A stretch of DNA of 50,221 bases from Tharpella sp964457755 (GCA_964457755.1 CAYWGC010000027.1:1-50221), one strand, 5' to 3'. Shown: positions 24,970 to 33,445, counted from the stretch's first letter. Notes: generated by a model from the letters alone, not told the origin. Translations and numbers: made by a program.

Positions 24970-26232
24970 TCAAGTCAATTCATTAAAAACTGACCAATAG
25001 TTGGGGAAAGATTTTCCGACACAATCTTCGTCCTCAATCTTGACACCAGTAACCTTAAGCCCCGCCAGAGAAAAACTCATGGCTATGCGATGATCATCAT
25101 AGGTTTTGATAACGGCCCCATGCGGCTGACCCCCGGTTACGGTAATGAAGTCGTCACCGCAATTGGTCACAATTCCCATTTTGCCCAATTCAGTCGCCAC
25201 CGCCGCCAATCGATCACTCTCTTTGGCACGAAGATGGGCAACATTGGTCATAACCGTCGTCCCTTTGGCAAAAGCTGCTACTACGGCCAGGGTCGGCACG
25301 AGATCAGGCATATCTCCCATATCGACCTCAAGGGCTTGCAAGGGGGCACCGGTCACCGTGATGCCATCATCGGCAAAACCAAGAGAACAGCCCATCTTCT
25401 CCAAAACGCGCACAAAACCAAGATCGCCCTGAACCGAATCGGATTTAATACCGCAAACTTTGATCTCAGACTCGGTGATCGCCGCCGCCGCCCAGAAATA
25501 TCCCGCCTGCGAACAGTCCGGTTCAACCTGATAGTGTCCCGCGCCATAAGACTGCCCCCCGACAACCTTAAATCTATCGTAACCAAAAGCTTCAACTTCG
25601 ACCCCAAAACGCCGCATTACCGCCAGGGTCAGATCAACATAGGGTCTTGAAACCGGGCCTTTTATAACTTCAATCTCGAGCCCTTTGCTGGTCAAAGGAG
25701 CCATCAAGAGCAGAGCTGAAAGATATTGACTACTGACCCCGCAATCAATTTGCACCGCTCCGCCCGCGACCAGACCACCACTGACACGAATCGGGGGACA
25801 GCCATTACCGTTTATCGATTGAGCTGAGATGTTGAGCTGCTGCAAGGCTTTCAACAACTCCGCAATCGGCCGCTGCCGCATTCGGGGACTGCCATCAAGA
25901 ATATAATCGCCCTCTCCCAAAGCGGCAATCGCCGCCAAAAGCCGCATAGAGGTGCCTGAATTTTCGAGAAAGATAGCTTTGTCACTGGAACTGAAGCGGC
26001 CACCGCTGCCTTGAACCTGAAAATGCTTAGATTCAGGATCGCCGATCACCTGTGCCCCCATCTGGGTCAGGGCCGCAGCCGTTAGTTCCGTATCCCGACT
26101 AAAAAGGGCGCCGTCAATTGAACTTTCCCCACCGGCCAGAGCTGCAGCAATCAGAACTCTATGCGTATAACTTTTTGATCCTGGCACTTGAACTACTACT
26201 TTGGTCACGGATCGCGGCCTGATTTCTAACAT
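24970..26232 (-). CDS. aroA: 3-phosphoshikimate 1-carboxyvinyltransferase (EPSP synthase)
   Basis: Joins phosphoenolpyruvate to shikimate-3-phosphate. 420 residues. Motifs are PGSKSYTHR near 17-25, LENSGTSMRLL near 89-99, DGSPRMRQRPI near 113, DCSQAGYFWAAAA near 239, LRAKESDRL near 339 and YDDHRIAMSFSL near 379. The GSPRMRQRP context and alanine after NSGT differ from the LFLGNAGTAMRPL of E. coli-type (class I) enzymes and look closer to class II, but I would not call glyphosate behaviour from this. Neighbours are aroE upstream and aroK downstream. Confidence 0.96.
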   Translation of the reverse strand: MLEIRPRSVTKVVVQVPGSKSYTHRVLIAAALAGGESSIDGALFSRDTELTAAALTQMGAQVIGDPESKHFQVQGSGGRFSSSDKAIFLENSGTSMRLLAAIAALGEGDYILDGSPRMRQRPIAELLKALQQLNISAQSINGNGCPPIRVSGGLVAGGAVQIDCGVSSQYLSALLLMAPLTSKGLEIEVIKGPVSRPYVDLTLAVMRRFGVEVEAFGYDRFKVVGGQSYGAGHYQVEPDCSQAGYFWAAAAITESEIKVCGIKSDSVQGDLGFVRVLEKMGCSLGFADDGITVTGAPLQALEVDMGDMPDLVPTLAVVAAFAKGTTVMTNVAHLRAKESDRLAAVATELGKMGIVTNCGDDFITVTGGQPHGAVIKTYDDHRIAMSFSLAGLKVTGVKIEDEDCVGKSFPNYWSVFNELT

Positions 26233-26278
26233 TTAAAATCTCCTAACTGGAAGCAAAATTGTTGGCACCAATCTGTTT

Positions 26279-27097
26279 TCACTGACTACTGTCGACTGAC
26301 AACTGATTTAGAACGGCCTGGCGCATAACCGACAACGGCGCCTTACCACCGGTCCACATCTCAAACTGCAGAGCTCCCTGAGCCACAAACATCTCAAGAC
26401 CGTCAATCGTAAGCGCACCACAATTTTCCGCCGCCTTCAACAATCTCGTTTTAAGCGGATTATAAACTATATCCATAACCACCATGGAAGAGTTGAGCAA
26501 AGCAGCAGGAAGCGGAATTTTTCCACTCTCAGGAGCCATCCCCAGTGATGTGGTATTAACCAGAACTTCCATCTGAAATTTTTCAACCTCGGGAACCGTC
26601 AAAAACTGTACCCCAAACTCTTTTGCCAGAGCCATACCCCGCTCAACGCTGCGGTTGACAATCGCGACTTCAGCCCCGGCTTGGACAGTACCATAGACTA
26701 AGGCCCGGGCCGCCCCACCGGCCCCGAGAATCAGCACCCGGCAACCGGCAAGTTCAATCTTTGCCTGCAAAGCGACCAAAGCCCCGGTAACATCTGTATT
26801 ATAACCACATAAACGGCCTTGACGATTAGCCACAGTATTGACAGCTGAAATCGCTAGGGCCTGGTCATCTACCCAATCAAGATATTTTATAACCTCGGTT
26901 TTATGCGGCAATGTCACACTTAAGCCAGCAACTCCCAGAGCCCGCACTCCCGCCATCGCCGTTCTAAGGTCTTTCACCTGAAAGGCGCTAAAATATGCCA
27001 CTCGCCCCGTCGCGGCAAAAGCCGCATTATGCATGATCGGACTCAACGAGTGACCGATGGGGTTACCAATCACACCATATAGAGGAACTAATGCCAT
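26279..27097 (-). CDS. aroE: shikimate dehydrogenase
   Basis: Reduces 3-dehydroshikimate to shikimate with NADPH. 272 residues. Substrate-binding GNPIGHSLSPIMHNAAF (11-27), catalytic K in TLPHKTE near 66, NTDVTGA near 100, and the nucleotide loop GAGGAARAL near 126, followed by NRS at 147-149. The last residues (LSVDSSQ) are encoded by a run of 7-bp repeats that carries the reading frame to its stop, so the C-terminus seems to have grown into a repeat. It lies between obgE and aroA. Confidence 0.96.
   Translation of the reverse strand: MALVPLYGVIGNPIGHSLSPIMHNAAFAATGRVAYFSAFQVKDLRTAMAGVRALGVAGLSVTLPHKTEVIKYLDWVDDQALAISAVNTVANRQGRLCGYNTDVTGALVALQAKIELAGCRVLILGAGGAARALVYGTVQAGAEVAIVNRSVERGMALAKEFGVQFLTVPEVEKFQMEVLVNTTSLGMAPESGKIPLPAALLNSSMVVMDIVYNPLKTRLLKAAENCGALTIDGLEMFVAQGALQFEMWTGGKAPLSVMRQAVLNQLSVDSSQ
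26281..26308 (+). repeat. four 7-bp repeats at the 3' end of aroE
   Basis: Plus strand reads ACTGACT, ACTGTCG, ACTGACA, ACTGATT in register. It covers the aroE stop region and encodes its last residues. The word ACTGAC/T also forms the array at the purN 3' end, and the 7-bp period matches the array between parE and parC. Confidence 0.75.
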
Positions 27098-27143
27098 AGT
27101 AAAACAGAATTTAATTTATAAAAGACAGGTGAAGATGTTAAAT

Positions 27144-28199
27144 TTAAAGTACTGCAGGATTAAATATGGAACCCTCTTCCATACACAATGCCAACGTACC
27201 TTTAAACTCCTTAATCCCGGCTCCGGTAACAGCTGATATCGCCATCACTTTGCGTTCAACCAACAACGGATGTTTTCGTAATTCACCCAACAATTCCGAC
27301 AACTTCTCATCGGTAATCGTATCTATCTGAGTGAGTACAACCAATTTTTCACGGTCTAGCAAATCTTCCCGATAGAGCGTCAGTTCACGGACCACTACTT
27401 CATAAGCGTTAAGGAGCGCCTGACAATCATGATGTTCGGCTACAGAAAGCAGATGCACCAGCATCTCGGTCCGCTCAATATGACGCAAAAACCTGGTTCC
27501 GAGCCCGGTCCCAAGATGGGCATCACTCACCAACCCTGGAATATCAGCAATGACGATCTGATTGTACTCGCCTACCTGCATAATTCCCAGATTTGGTTTT
27601 AAGGTCGTAAAAGGATAGGCGGCAACTTTAGGGCGAGCGGCTGACAGAGTCGAAATCAGAGTTGATTTTCCAGCATTAGGTAGACCAATCAAGGCCACCT
27701 GAGCAATTAATTTCAAGACCAGCTTGAAAGAGCCGCTCTCGCCTTCGGCTCCGGGCTGCGCGAATCGCGGGGTCCGATTAGTGGAAGATGTAAAATGGGC
27801 ATTACCCTTCCCCCCACGACCACCCTTAGTTAAAACAAAGCTAGCACCATGTTCCAGAATTTCACCTCCTAAAAAGGCTTCTCCCGGATCCCCTTCAGGA
27901 GGTAAAAACCACACTTCGGTGCCCAGAGGAACTTTAATCTCAATATTTTCTGACGCCGCTCCAGTCCGGTTTTTCCCCGAACCATTTGAGCCTTTATGAG
28001 CTCGATAAAGACGTTTATAGCGCAAATCAAGTAGAGTGTTTTTCTGACTGTCACCAATCAGAATAACATCCCCTCCCTTGCCCCCGTCACCACCATCAGG
28101 ACCACCTTTGGGAATGAATTTTTCCCGGCGAAAACTGACACACCCATTTCCACCGTTACCTGCTTCCACATCTATCTTGGCTTCGTCAATAAATCTCAT
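27144..28199 (-). CDS. obgE: GTPase Obg, ribosome assembly factor
   Basis: 351 residues. The glycine-rich Obg fold (1-157) starts MRFIDEAKIDVEAGNGGNGCVSF and carries KGGPDGGDGGKGGDV. The G domain has GLPNAGKSTL (P-loop, near 166), switch region YPFTTLKPNLG, DIPGL (G3) and TQID (G4, replacing NKID as in many Obg proteins). The C-terminal tail is short. Obg binds the 50S subunit and links growth, stress and ribosome maturation. The order rplU-rpmA-obgE is classic; a terminator between rpmA and obgE suggests partial uncoupling. Confidence 0.97.
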   Translation of the reverse strand: MRFIDEAKIDVEAGNGGNGCVSFRREKFIPKGGPDGGDGGKGGDVILIGDSQKNTLLDLRYKRLYRAHKGSNGSGKNRTGAASENIEIKVPLGTEVWFLPPEGDPGEAFLGGEILEHGASFVLTKGGRGGKGNAHFTSSTNRTPRFAQPGAEGESGSFKLVLKLIAQVALIGLPNAGKSTLISTLSAARPKVAAYPFTTLKPNLGIMQVGEYNQIVIADIPGLVSDAHLGTGLGTRFLRHIERTEMLVHLLSVAEHHDCQALLNAYEVVVRELTLYREDLLDREKLVVLTQIDTITDEKLSELLGELRKHPLLVERKVMAISAVTGAGIKEFKGTLALCMEEGSIFNPAVL

Positions 28200-28245
28200 A
28201 TTTAAAAAAGATCAACCCCCAGACATAAACTTCACTATAAACAAA

Positions 28246-28271
28246 AAAAGCCCTTTTTAAAAAGGGCTTTT
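28246..28271 (-). terminator. intrinsic terminator after rpmA
   Basis: Perfect 26-bp palindrome AAAAGCCCTTTTT/AAAAAGGGCTTTT. On the minus strand the GC core is followed by seven T residues. It ends the ribosomal protein transcript, at least in part, before obgE, which starts 46 bp further on. Confidence 0.87.
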
Positions 28272-28335
28272 CATAAGGTCAATCAAAGACCTTTCAAACA
28301 TAACTAAAAACCGACTAATCCGGTTTCACAATAAA

Positions 28336-28596
28336 TCAGACCGCCTCAGCATAGACGCTGACTTTTTTACGCAACTTATCATAACGCTCGAATGTAACAA
28401 TGCCATCAGTTTTAGCAAAGAGTGTATCATCTTTACCCCGGCCCACATTAGTTCCCGGATGAATTTTGGTGCCCCTTTGCCGGACAATAATATTACCCGC
28501 AACTACAGTTTCACCACCATAATGTTTAACTCCGAGTCTTTTACTTTCACTATCGCGGCCATTACTGGTACTACCGCCACCCTTCTTATGAGACAT
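28336..28596 (-). CDS. rpmA: 50S ribosomal protein L27
   Basis: 86 residues, standard. The N-terminus MSHKKGGGSTSNGRDS matches L27, which reaches the peptidyl transferase centre; there is no Firmicute-type cleaved extension. Middle VVAGNIIVRQRGTKIHPGTNVG is the L27 signature. It follows rplU after a 19-bp gap with a good ribosome site. Confidence 0.98.
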   Translation of the reverse strand: MSHKKGGGSTSNGRDSESKRLGVKHYGGETVVAGNIIVRQRGTKIHPGTNVGRGKDDTLFAKTDGIVTFERYDKLRKKVSVYAEAV

Positions 28597-28615
28597 AGTC
28601 CTCTATCTCCTTCTA

Positions 28616-28927
28616 TTAACAGCTTATTTCAGTAATTTTAAGTTGTGTCAGTTCCTGGCGATGCCCCTGGCGTTTACGATAACCTTTGCGACGTTTCGAC
28701 TTGAAAACGAGAATTTTCTCACCTCGTTTCTGGGCCACAATCTCACCCTTAACGGTAACTCCTTCGAGCAGGGGGGTTCCAACCTTCACATCATCCTCAT
28801 CAACCAAGCTCAAAACTTCCGGGAAATCAATAACATCGCCCGCTTCACCAACAATTCTTTCAACATCAATGACTTCTCCGGATGCAACTCGATACTGCTT
28901 TCCTCCGGTACGTAAAACGGCATACAT
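28616..28927 (-). CDS. rplU: 50S ribosomal protein L21
   Basis: 103 residues from the chosen start, the same length as E. coli L21. Start MYAVLRTGGKQYRV and C-terminal KRRKGYRKRQGHRQ are diagnostic. The frame is open 19 codons further upstream, but the extension has no family match and GAGG precedes the chosen ATG at a suitable distance. The 122-bp gap to ybgF should hold the promoter and leader. Confidence 0.97.
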   Translation of the reverse strand: MYAVLRTGGKQYRVASGEVIDVERIVGEAGDVIDFPEVLSLVDEDDVKVGTPLLEGVTVKGEIVAQKRGEKILVFKSKRRKGYRKRQGHRQELTQLKITEISC

Positions 28928-29049
28928 TATCCGTAACTCCTCTATAATAGACAAAAATTTCGCCCGCCCCCTGGAACTCAACAAAATACGCCGACCCTAC
29001 TCCAGAAACGGATGCGCTATATAATCAATCAGTCGCGGTTTGTCAAGAT

Positions 29050-29790
29050 CTATTCGAGTCGATCCAGGGCTTTTTCAGCCCGCTCCGCACTCAAGCCAAC
29101 CGGATACCTGCGCAGCAACTCAGTATATGCCGCCCGGGCCGGTTCTCGGCCGCCAATTGCTTCATATGACATCGCGGTTTTCAGCAAAGAATCAGAATCC
29201 TTGGCACTTGCCGGAAAATCTTTTCGGACCCTTTTAAACTCGGTAATCGCCTGGGCATACTGAGCCATGGAATAGTAACTCTCGCCTAACCAATAACGCG
29301 CATTAGCAGACTTTGCTGTATCCGGAAAATCGCGAAGATAGGCGGCAAATAATTTAACCGCATTTTCATAATCACCATTTTGATAAGCCGTCATAGAGTC
29401 GTTGTAAAGCCTCTCTAAAACCTGCTCCTCCGCTTCGCTAAAGGGGGTCAATGGCACGGCTGCTGCTTGAGATATTTTTTGACCCTCGGGCTTAACTTTT
29501 GCCGAAAACTGTTTTTTCAGAGCCACCTGGGTATCAGCTAAAACCTGGAGCTCTTCACCCTGTTTTAGAATCAAATCACGGGCCTCAGCAAAACGCAACT
29601 GCAATGCTTCAAGCTCCTGCTTTAGCCTCTGCTGGGAGTTGGCACTCAACTCCAGTTCCTCTTCCAACATAGCTACTTTTTTCTGCAACTCGACCACAGC
29701 CTGACGTTCATCCAAGGGCACCTTGCAACCAACCATAAGCAACATCGGCAAAACCACCAACCAGATTATCCGCCAAACCGAAAAGTTCAT
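29050..29790 (-). CDS. ybgF: YbgF/CpoB-like envelope lipoprotein
   Basis: 246 residues. The N-terminus has a membrane segment and a lipobox (LMVGC, lipidated C22). A coiled coil covers about 30-105. The C-terminal half has three TPR-like units (YNDSMTAYQNGDYENAV, YWLGESYYSMAQYAQAI and AMSYEAIGGREPARAAY), as in YbgF/CpoB, which works with the Tol-Pal complex and cell-wall synthesis at division. Unlike E. coli CpoB it is a lipoprotein, a form common in deltaproteobacteria. tolB and pal are not beside it. It starts four bases inside the end of the transaldolase gene. Confidence 0.88.
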   Translation of the reverse strand: MNFSVWRIIWLVVLPMLLMVGCKVPLDERQAVVELQKKVAMLEEELELSANSQQRLKQELEALQLRFAEARDLILKQGEELQVLADTQVALKKQFSAKVKPEGQKISQAAAVPLTPFSEAEEQVLERLYNDSMTAYQNGDYENAVKLFAAYLRDFPDTAKSANARYWLGESYYSMAQYAQAITEFKRVRKDFPASAKDSDSLLKTAMSYEAIGGREPARAAYTELLRRYPVGLSAERAEKALDRLE

Positions 29791-30446
29791 TTTGCCTTCT
29801 GCTCCCCCTCCAGCTTACGCCAGTCGGCAAGAAAACTCTCAATCCCGAGATCGGTAAGGGGATGCTTAGCCAGCTGCATCATAACCTTGAGCGGAATCGT
29901 ACAGACATCCGCTCCAAGCTCGGCGGCTGCTAAAACATGCTGCGGATGCCTGATGCTGGCAACGATAATTTTTGTTAAATAGCCGTAATTGTCGTAAATG
30001 TTCGCGATCTGGCGAACCAGTTCCATGCCATCACTGGCAACATCATCAAGCCGCCCGACAAAAGGACTAACGTAAGTGGCTCCAGCTTTGGCTGCCAAAA
30101 GCGCCTGCAGAGGTGAAAAAATCAGAGTCACGTTAGTCTTTATGCCCATCCCGGTAAGCTCTTTAACGGCCTTTAAACCCTCAGGTAACATTGGAATTTT
30201 AATCACAATATTATCTCCAAGCGCCTTAAGTTCCAAAGCTTCTTTAACCATGCCGCAAGCCTCCAGAGAGATCACTTCGGCGCTGACTGGACCTGGCACC
30301 AACTCAGCTATCTCACGTATCCCGGGGAAAAAGTCGAGACCCTCTTTGGCGACCAGCGAAGGATTAGTGGTCACCCCATCAACCAATCCATAATTCATCG
30401 CCTCTTTGATCTCATCAAGATTAGCTGTATCTATAAAAAATTCCAT
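29787..30446 (-). CDS. fsa: transaldolase-like fructose-6-phosphate aldolase family protein
   Basis: 219-residue short transaldolase of the TalC/Fsa group: MEFFIDTANLDEIKEA at the start, DGVTTNPSLVAKEG near 23, Schiff-base lysine K83 in VIKIPMLPEG, and TNVTLIFSPLQALLA near 110. Members cleave fructose 6-phosphate or act as true transaldolase. The residue that separates the two activities is hard to call by eye, so the reaction is left open. Its start lies 26 bp inside the 3' end of folK, with GAGGTG as ribosome site. Confidence 0.93.
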   Translation of the reverse strand: MEFFIDTANLDEIKEAMNYGLVDGVTTNPSLVAKEGLDFFPGIREIAELVPGPVSAEVISLEACGMVKEALELKALGDNIVIKIPMLPEGLKAVKELTGMGIKTNVTLIFSPLQALLAAKAGATYVSPFVGRLDDVASDGMELVRQIANIYDNYGYLTKIIVASIRHPQHVLAAAELGADVCTIPLKVMMQLAKHPLTDLGIESFLADWRKLEGEQKAK

Positions 30447-30984
30447 CTTTCACCTCAGTTAGAGCAATCTCAGGAGGCCCGGCCATTATACGACAAGGAG
30501 TCTCTTGAGGATTGTTTGATTGATATTTACGTAAAAACTCGGAAATTGACCCGCCAAGCTGAGGGTGCAACCTATCTGGCACAATTTCAGACAGCGGTTC
30601 AAGGACAAATATTCGATTAGTTAATTCGGGGTGAGGAACAAGCAGATTCGGGGCATCAATTACATGATTGCCATATAATATGATATCAAGATCGACTGTC
30701 CGTGGCCCCCAGCGCTGCTTACGTACCCGCCCCAGTAAACTTTCGATCTCCAAAAGCCTCTCAAGTAAATCGAAAGCTCCCAATGAACTCTTAATAAGTG
30801 CTACACCATTAAGAAAAGCCCCCTGTTCCAGATAGCCGACCGGAGCTGTTTCGTAGAGCGAAGAGAGCTTTTCCAGAGAAGTTGTCGGCAGTTTGGTGAG
30901 CTTCCGCAAAGCCTGATTAATAAAGCTGCAACGATCACCCAGATTACCACCGAAACCGATGAAGACTTCGTGTTGAGAGATCAA
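30421..30984 (-). CDS. folK: 2-amino-4-hydroxy-6-hydroxymethyldihydropteridine pyrophosphokinase
   Basis: Folate pathway enzyme that moves pyrophosphate from ATP to the pterin alcohol. 187 residues. Signatures are FIGFGGNLGDR near 8-18, RWGPRTVDLDIILYG near 91-105, and LVPHPELTNRIFVLEPLSEI near 114-133. The start is TTG six bases after the tatA stop. The C-terminus runs past the usual end and overlaps the next gene by 26 bp. Confidence 0.95.
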   Translation of the reverse strand: MISQHEVFIGFGGNLGDRCSFINQALRKLTKLPTTSLEKLSSLYETAPVGYLEQGAFLNGVALIKSSLGAFDLLERLLEIESLLGRVRKQRWGPRTVDLDIILYGNHVIDAPNLLVPHPELTNRIFVLEPLSEIVPDRLHPQLGGSISEFLRKYQSNNPQETPCRIMAGPPEIALTEVKDGIFYRYS

Positions 30985-30990
30985 CTAGCT

Positions 30991-31212
30991 TCAGCTGGAT
31001 GTTTTTGAGGTTGTATCATGGTTAGCGGCAGCCGAGTCAGATTCACTCTCAGGGGTCACATCGATCTCATCAGGTTTGTCATGGGAGGCTTTTCTAAAAT
31101 TACGAATCCCCTTACCCAGAGCCCCCCCGATCTCGGGCAACTTCCCAGTACCGAAAATAATCAAAATTATAACCAGGATTATAACGAGTTCTGGAATACC
31201 TATACCAAACAT
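30991..31212 (-). CDS. tatA: Sec-independent protein translocase subunit TatA
   Basis: 73 residues from the chosen ATG: MFGIGIPELVIIL start, one membrane helix (about 6-22), the FGTGKLPEIGGALGKGIRNFR hinge and amphipathic helix, then an acidic and serine-rich tail. TatA forms the pore for folded proteins with twin-arginine signals. The ATG has GGGAG five bases upstream; a GTG two codons earlier is less well placed. tatB and tatC are not in the window, and this could serve as a combined TatA/E. It lies just downstream of selC on the same strand. Confidence 0.93.
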   Translation of the reverse strand: MFGIGIPELVIILVIILIIFGTGKLPEIGGALGKGIRNFRKASHDKPDEIDVTPESESDSAAANHDTTSKTSS

Positions 31213-31289
31213 ACCCACTCCCTGATACGGCCTTCGCCGAGAAAAAATTTTATGTCAGGTGCAGGCTAAAAACACCAACACCATCGCTA

Positions 31290-31310
31290 CCGCCAAAATA
31301 AATTTGGCGG
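31290..31310 (-). promoter_or_regulatory. hairpin overlapping the tRNA-Sec 3' end
   Basis: The tRNA 3' end CCGCCAAA (31303-31310 read on minus) is complementary to the trailer TTTGGCGG (31290-31297), with a 5-base loop. This alternative stem would compete with the mature acceptor end until the trailer is removed. It lacks a U-tract, so it is not a standard terminator. It may be a processing signal or chance. Confidence 0.45.
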
Positions 31311-31402
31311 AAGTGTATGGGAATCGAACCCACCTTTCCGGGTATCAGCCGAAAACACTGGATTTGAAGTCCAGGCTGCCCACCAGTGACAGAGACACTT
31401 CC
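31305..31402 (-). tRNA. selC: tRNA-Sec (anticodon TCA)
   Basis: 98 bases with encoded CCA. The 8-bp acceptor stem GGAAGTGT/ACACTTCC, the anticodon arm CTGGACTTCAAATCCAG with anticodon TCA (identical to the E. coli arm), a long variable arm with a 7-bp stem (TTTTCGG/CCGGAAA), and a T-arm GTGGG-TTCGATT-CCCAT give the typical selenocysteine tRNA shape. It reads UGA as Sec once charged by SerS and converted by SelA. It diverges from the yedF-desulfurase-DUF3343 cluster and could start the tatA-folK-fsa-ybgF transcript. Confidence 0.97.
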
Positions 31403-31582
31403 ATAACCTATCCCATCTCCACCCCCCGAAGAGGAGCTGCAATATATATCAACTCCCAATCTCAAAGTCAACGCCATTCCTACTTCAGACTGAGCCGAAC
31501 TGCCGAAAACCAATAATAAATTTCAACTTATCTGCTATAGCAATACAAAGCTAAATGAATATCGGGAAAAACTATTTGCAAA

Positions 31583-31613
31583 AGAGCAATAAAAACTATA
31601 AAAAAGTTGCTCT
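31583..31613 (+). promoter_or_regulatory. inverted repeat AGAGCAA-N17-TTGCTCT upstream of yedF
   Basis: Seven-base half sites at 31583-31589 and 31607-31613 flank an AT-rich stretch with TATAAA (31597-31602), a possible -10 box. A weak TTGCAA lies at 31576. The position, about 60 bp before the yedF start, suits an operator for the selenium cluster. No known regulator is assigned. Confidence 0.35.
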
Positions 31614-31670
31614 AGTAAATCATGCAAACATGAACGAACTAAGTTTAACAAGTCTGGAGAAATCAGCGCG

Positions 31671-32294
31671 ATGAGCGAACCTACGATTATCGATCTTGAC
31701 CTCAAGGGAAAGGCCTGCCCTCTCCCTGTAGTTGAAACCAGGAAAGCCTTTTTAAGCCTTGATAAAAATTCGGATGAGGCTATTATTAAAGTTCACCTTG
31801 ACAATCAGGCCGCCTGTACCAACGTTTGCCGCTTTGCCGAAAGCCAGAATTTTATAGTTTCTCAGGAGACCCACCCTGACAAAACCTTCACCCTGACAAT
31901 CAGCAAAGGCTTCTCTTGCGAGCTCCCTCCCCCCACTCCACTTAAACCTGATCTGCAAAACAGCTTTCTTCTCTACATTGACAGATGCGACATGGGCAGT
32001 GGTGACGAAAAGCTGGGGCGCATACTCATGAAAGCCTTTTTAAAAACCCTACCAGAACTGGAGAAACTCCCCGCAACCATCATCTTTGTCAATAGCGGGG
32101 TTTTTCTAACCACCCACGACTCCGATGAACTTGAAACTATCAAAAACCTGGAAAATGCAGGATCTTCCATTCTGGTTTGCGGCACCTGCCTAGACTTCTA
32201 CAACCTTAAAGAGAAACAGGCTGTGGGACAAGTCTCCAATATGTTCGAAATTGCAACTCTTTTAACAACTTCTAACAAAGTGGTAAGACCTTGA
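31671..32294 (+). CDS. yedF: YedF, TusA-DsrE-like selenium metabolism protein
   Basis: 207 residues in two parts. The N-terminal TusA/SirA fold has KGKACPLPVVETRKA with the sulfur-carrier cysteine C16 in CPxP. The C-terminal DsrE/F-like domain (about 97-205) has NSFLLYIDRCDMGSGDEKLGR and a C170-G-T-C173 pair. This fusion is the family called sulfurtransferase-like selenium metabolism protein YedF, found in Sec-using bacteria. It may carry activated S or Se from the desulfurase encoded next. Genes yedF, desulfurase and DUF3343 overlap each other, so they form one operon. Confidence 0.92.
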   Translation: MSEPTIIDLDLKGKACPLPVVETRKAFLSLDKNSDEAIIKVHLDNQAACTNVCRFAESQNFIVSQETHPDKTFTLTISKGFSCELPPPTPLKPDLQNSFLLYIDRCDMGSGDEKLGRILMKAFLKTLPELEKLPATIIFVNSGVFLTTHDSDELETIKNLENAGSSILVCGTCLDFYNLKEKQAVGQVSNMFEIATLLTTSNKVVRP

Positions 32295-33445
32295 TCTACC
32301 TTGATAACGCGGCCACCTCATTCCCCAAACCCAAAGTCGTGATGACAGCTCTACAAGACTATCTTGAAAATATCGGGGCCAGCCCGGGCCGCTCTGGCCA
32401 TCACCTAGCCGCCGCCGCCGGCAGAATTCTTTTTCAGACCCGCAGAGCCTTGGCCCTTCTCTTTAAGATAGACGATCCGGGACGCATAATCTTCACGCAA
32501 AACGCCACCGAATCTCTCAATTTAGCTCTTTTCGGACTACTCCAATCAGGCGATCGGGTTCTGATCAGCGGACTTGAACATAATGCGGTCATGCGACCGC
32601 TGCGCCACCTCGAAAAGTTGCGCAACATTACGATCGACATCCTCCCGGGCACAACCACCAGCCATTACGACATTAATCTTTTAGAGCAGTGGTGCGCCAA
32701 AAAAAATTACCGCATGGCGGTTATCAATCATGGCTCAAATGTAATTGGCAGTCTGGCACCACTGCAAACCATCCTGCCAATCTTAAAAGAGCACAACATC
32801 ATCTCAGTTATTGATGGAGCCCAGAGTGCTGGAGCCCACCCTATCAATCTTGAGGCCCTGACGCCCGACATCTTTTGCTTTACCGGCCACAAAAGCCTCT
32901 ACGGCCCCCCGGGAACCGGCGGCCTCTATATTAAAGAAGGAATTGAGCCCGAACCGCTGCTCTATGGCGGTACCGGCAGCCGCTCAGAAACCGAATATCA
33001 GCCGGAGTTCATGCCCGACAGATATGAGAGCGGCACCCCCAACACCTTAGGGCTGGCAGGCCTCAAAGCCGGAGTCGAATTTATTGCGGAGACCGGTCTT
33101 GATAGAATTATTGAACATGAAAGAGGGTTGGCCGACAATCTACGTTCCGAACTAAAAAAAATCCCCAGCCTAAAACTCTATGAGCCCAAACCTGAGGATG
33201 AAAGACTGCCGGTTATCTCTTTCACAATGGCTAACCTGACCCCCTCGGCAATCGGCCACCGGCTCGATCGAGAATTTGCCATCATGAGCCGCGTCGGCCT
33301 CCACTGCGCCCCCCGGGCCCACCAGAGTATCGCCACCTTCCCGCAGGGCACGGTACGGCTTGCACCAGGCTACTTCAACAGCGCCTCGGATATCGCAAAA
33401 ACTGTTACAGCGCTCGCGACAATTGCCGGAGGTCACCGTGACTAA
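32291..33445 (+). CDS. cysteine desulfurase / selenocysteine lyase-like enzyme
   Basis: 384-residue class V aminotransferase-fold enzyme: MIYLDNAATSFPKP start, PLP lysine K201 in CFTGHKSLYGPPGTGG, D in VIDGAQSAG near 175, and active-site cysteine C339 in VGLHCAPRAHQ, followed by GTVRLAPGYFN. The short loop around the cysteine places it with group II (SufS/CsdA-like) enzymes. It should release S, or Se, from (seleno)cysteine as a cysteine persulfide or selenide. Start TTG overlaps the yedF stop (TTGA), so translation is coupled. Linkage to yedF, DUF3343 and selC points to selenium delivery rather than general Fe-S assembly (inference). Confidence 0.92.
   Translation: MIYLDNAATSFPKPKVVMTALQDYLENIGASPGRSGHHLAAAAGRILFQTRRALALLFKIDDPGRIIFTQNATESLNLALFGLLQSGDRVLISGLEHNAVMRPLRHLEKLRNITIDILPGTTTSHYDINLLEQWCAKKNYRMAVINHGSNVIGSLAPLQTILPILKEHNIISVIDGAQSAGAHPINLEALTPDIFCFTGHKSLYGPPGTGGLYIKEGIEPEPLLYGGTGSRSETEYQPEFMPDRYESGTPNTLGLAGLKAGVEFIAETGLDRIIEHERGLADNLRSELKKIPSLKLYEPKPEDERLPVISFTMANLTPSAIGHRLDREFAIMSRVGLHCAPRAHQSIATFPQGTVRLAPGYFNSASDIAKTVTALATIAGGHRD

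Noticed and set aside
29050..29790. BamD outer-membrane assembly lipoprotein
   Set aside because: It also has a lipobox and TPRs, but the N-terminal coiled coil and three C-terminal TPR units fit YbgF/CpoB better.
31250..31516. Open frames of 85-87 codons on both strands
   Set aside because: Both cross the tRNA-Sec gene and have no protein-like composition or ribosome site.
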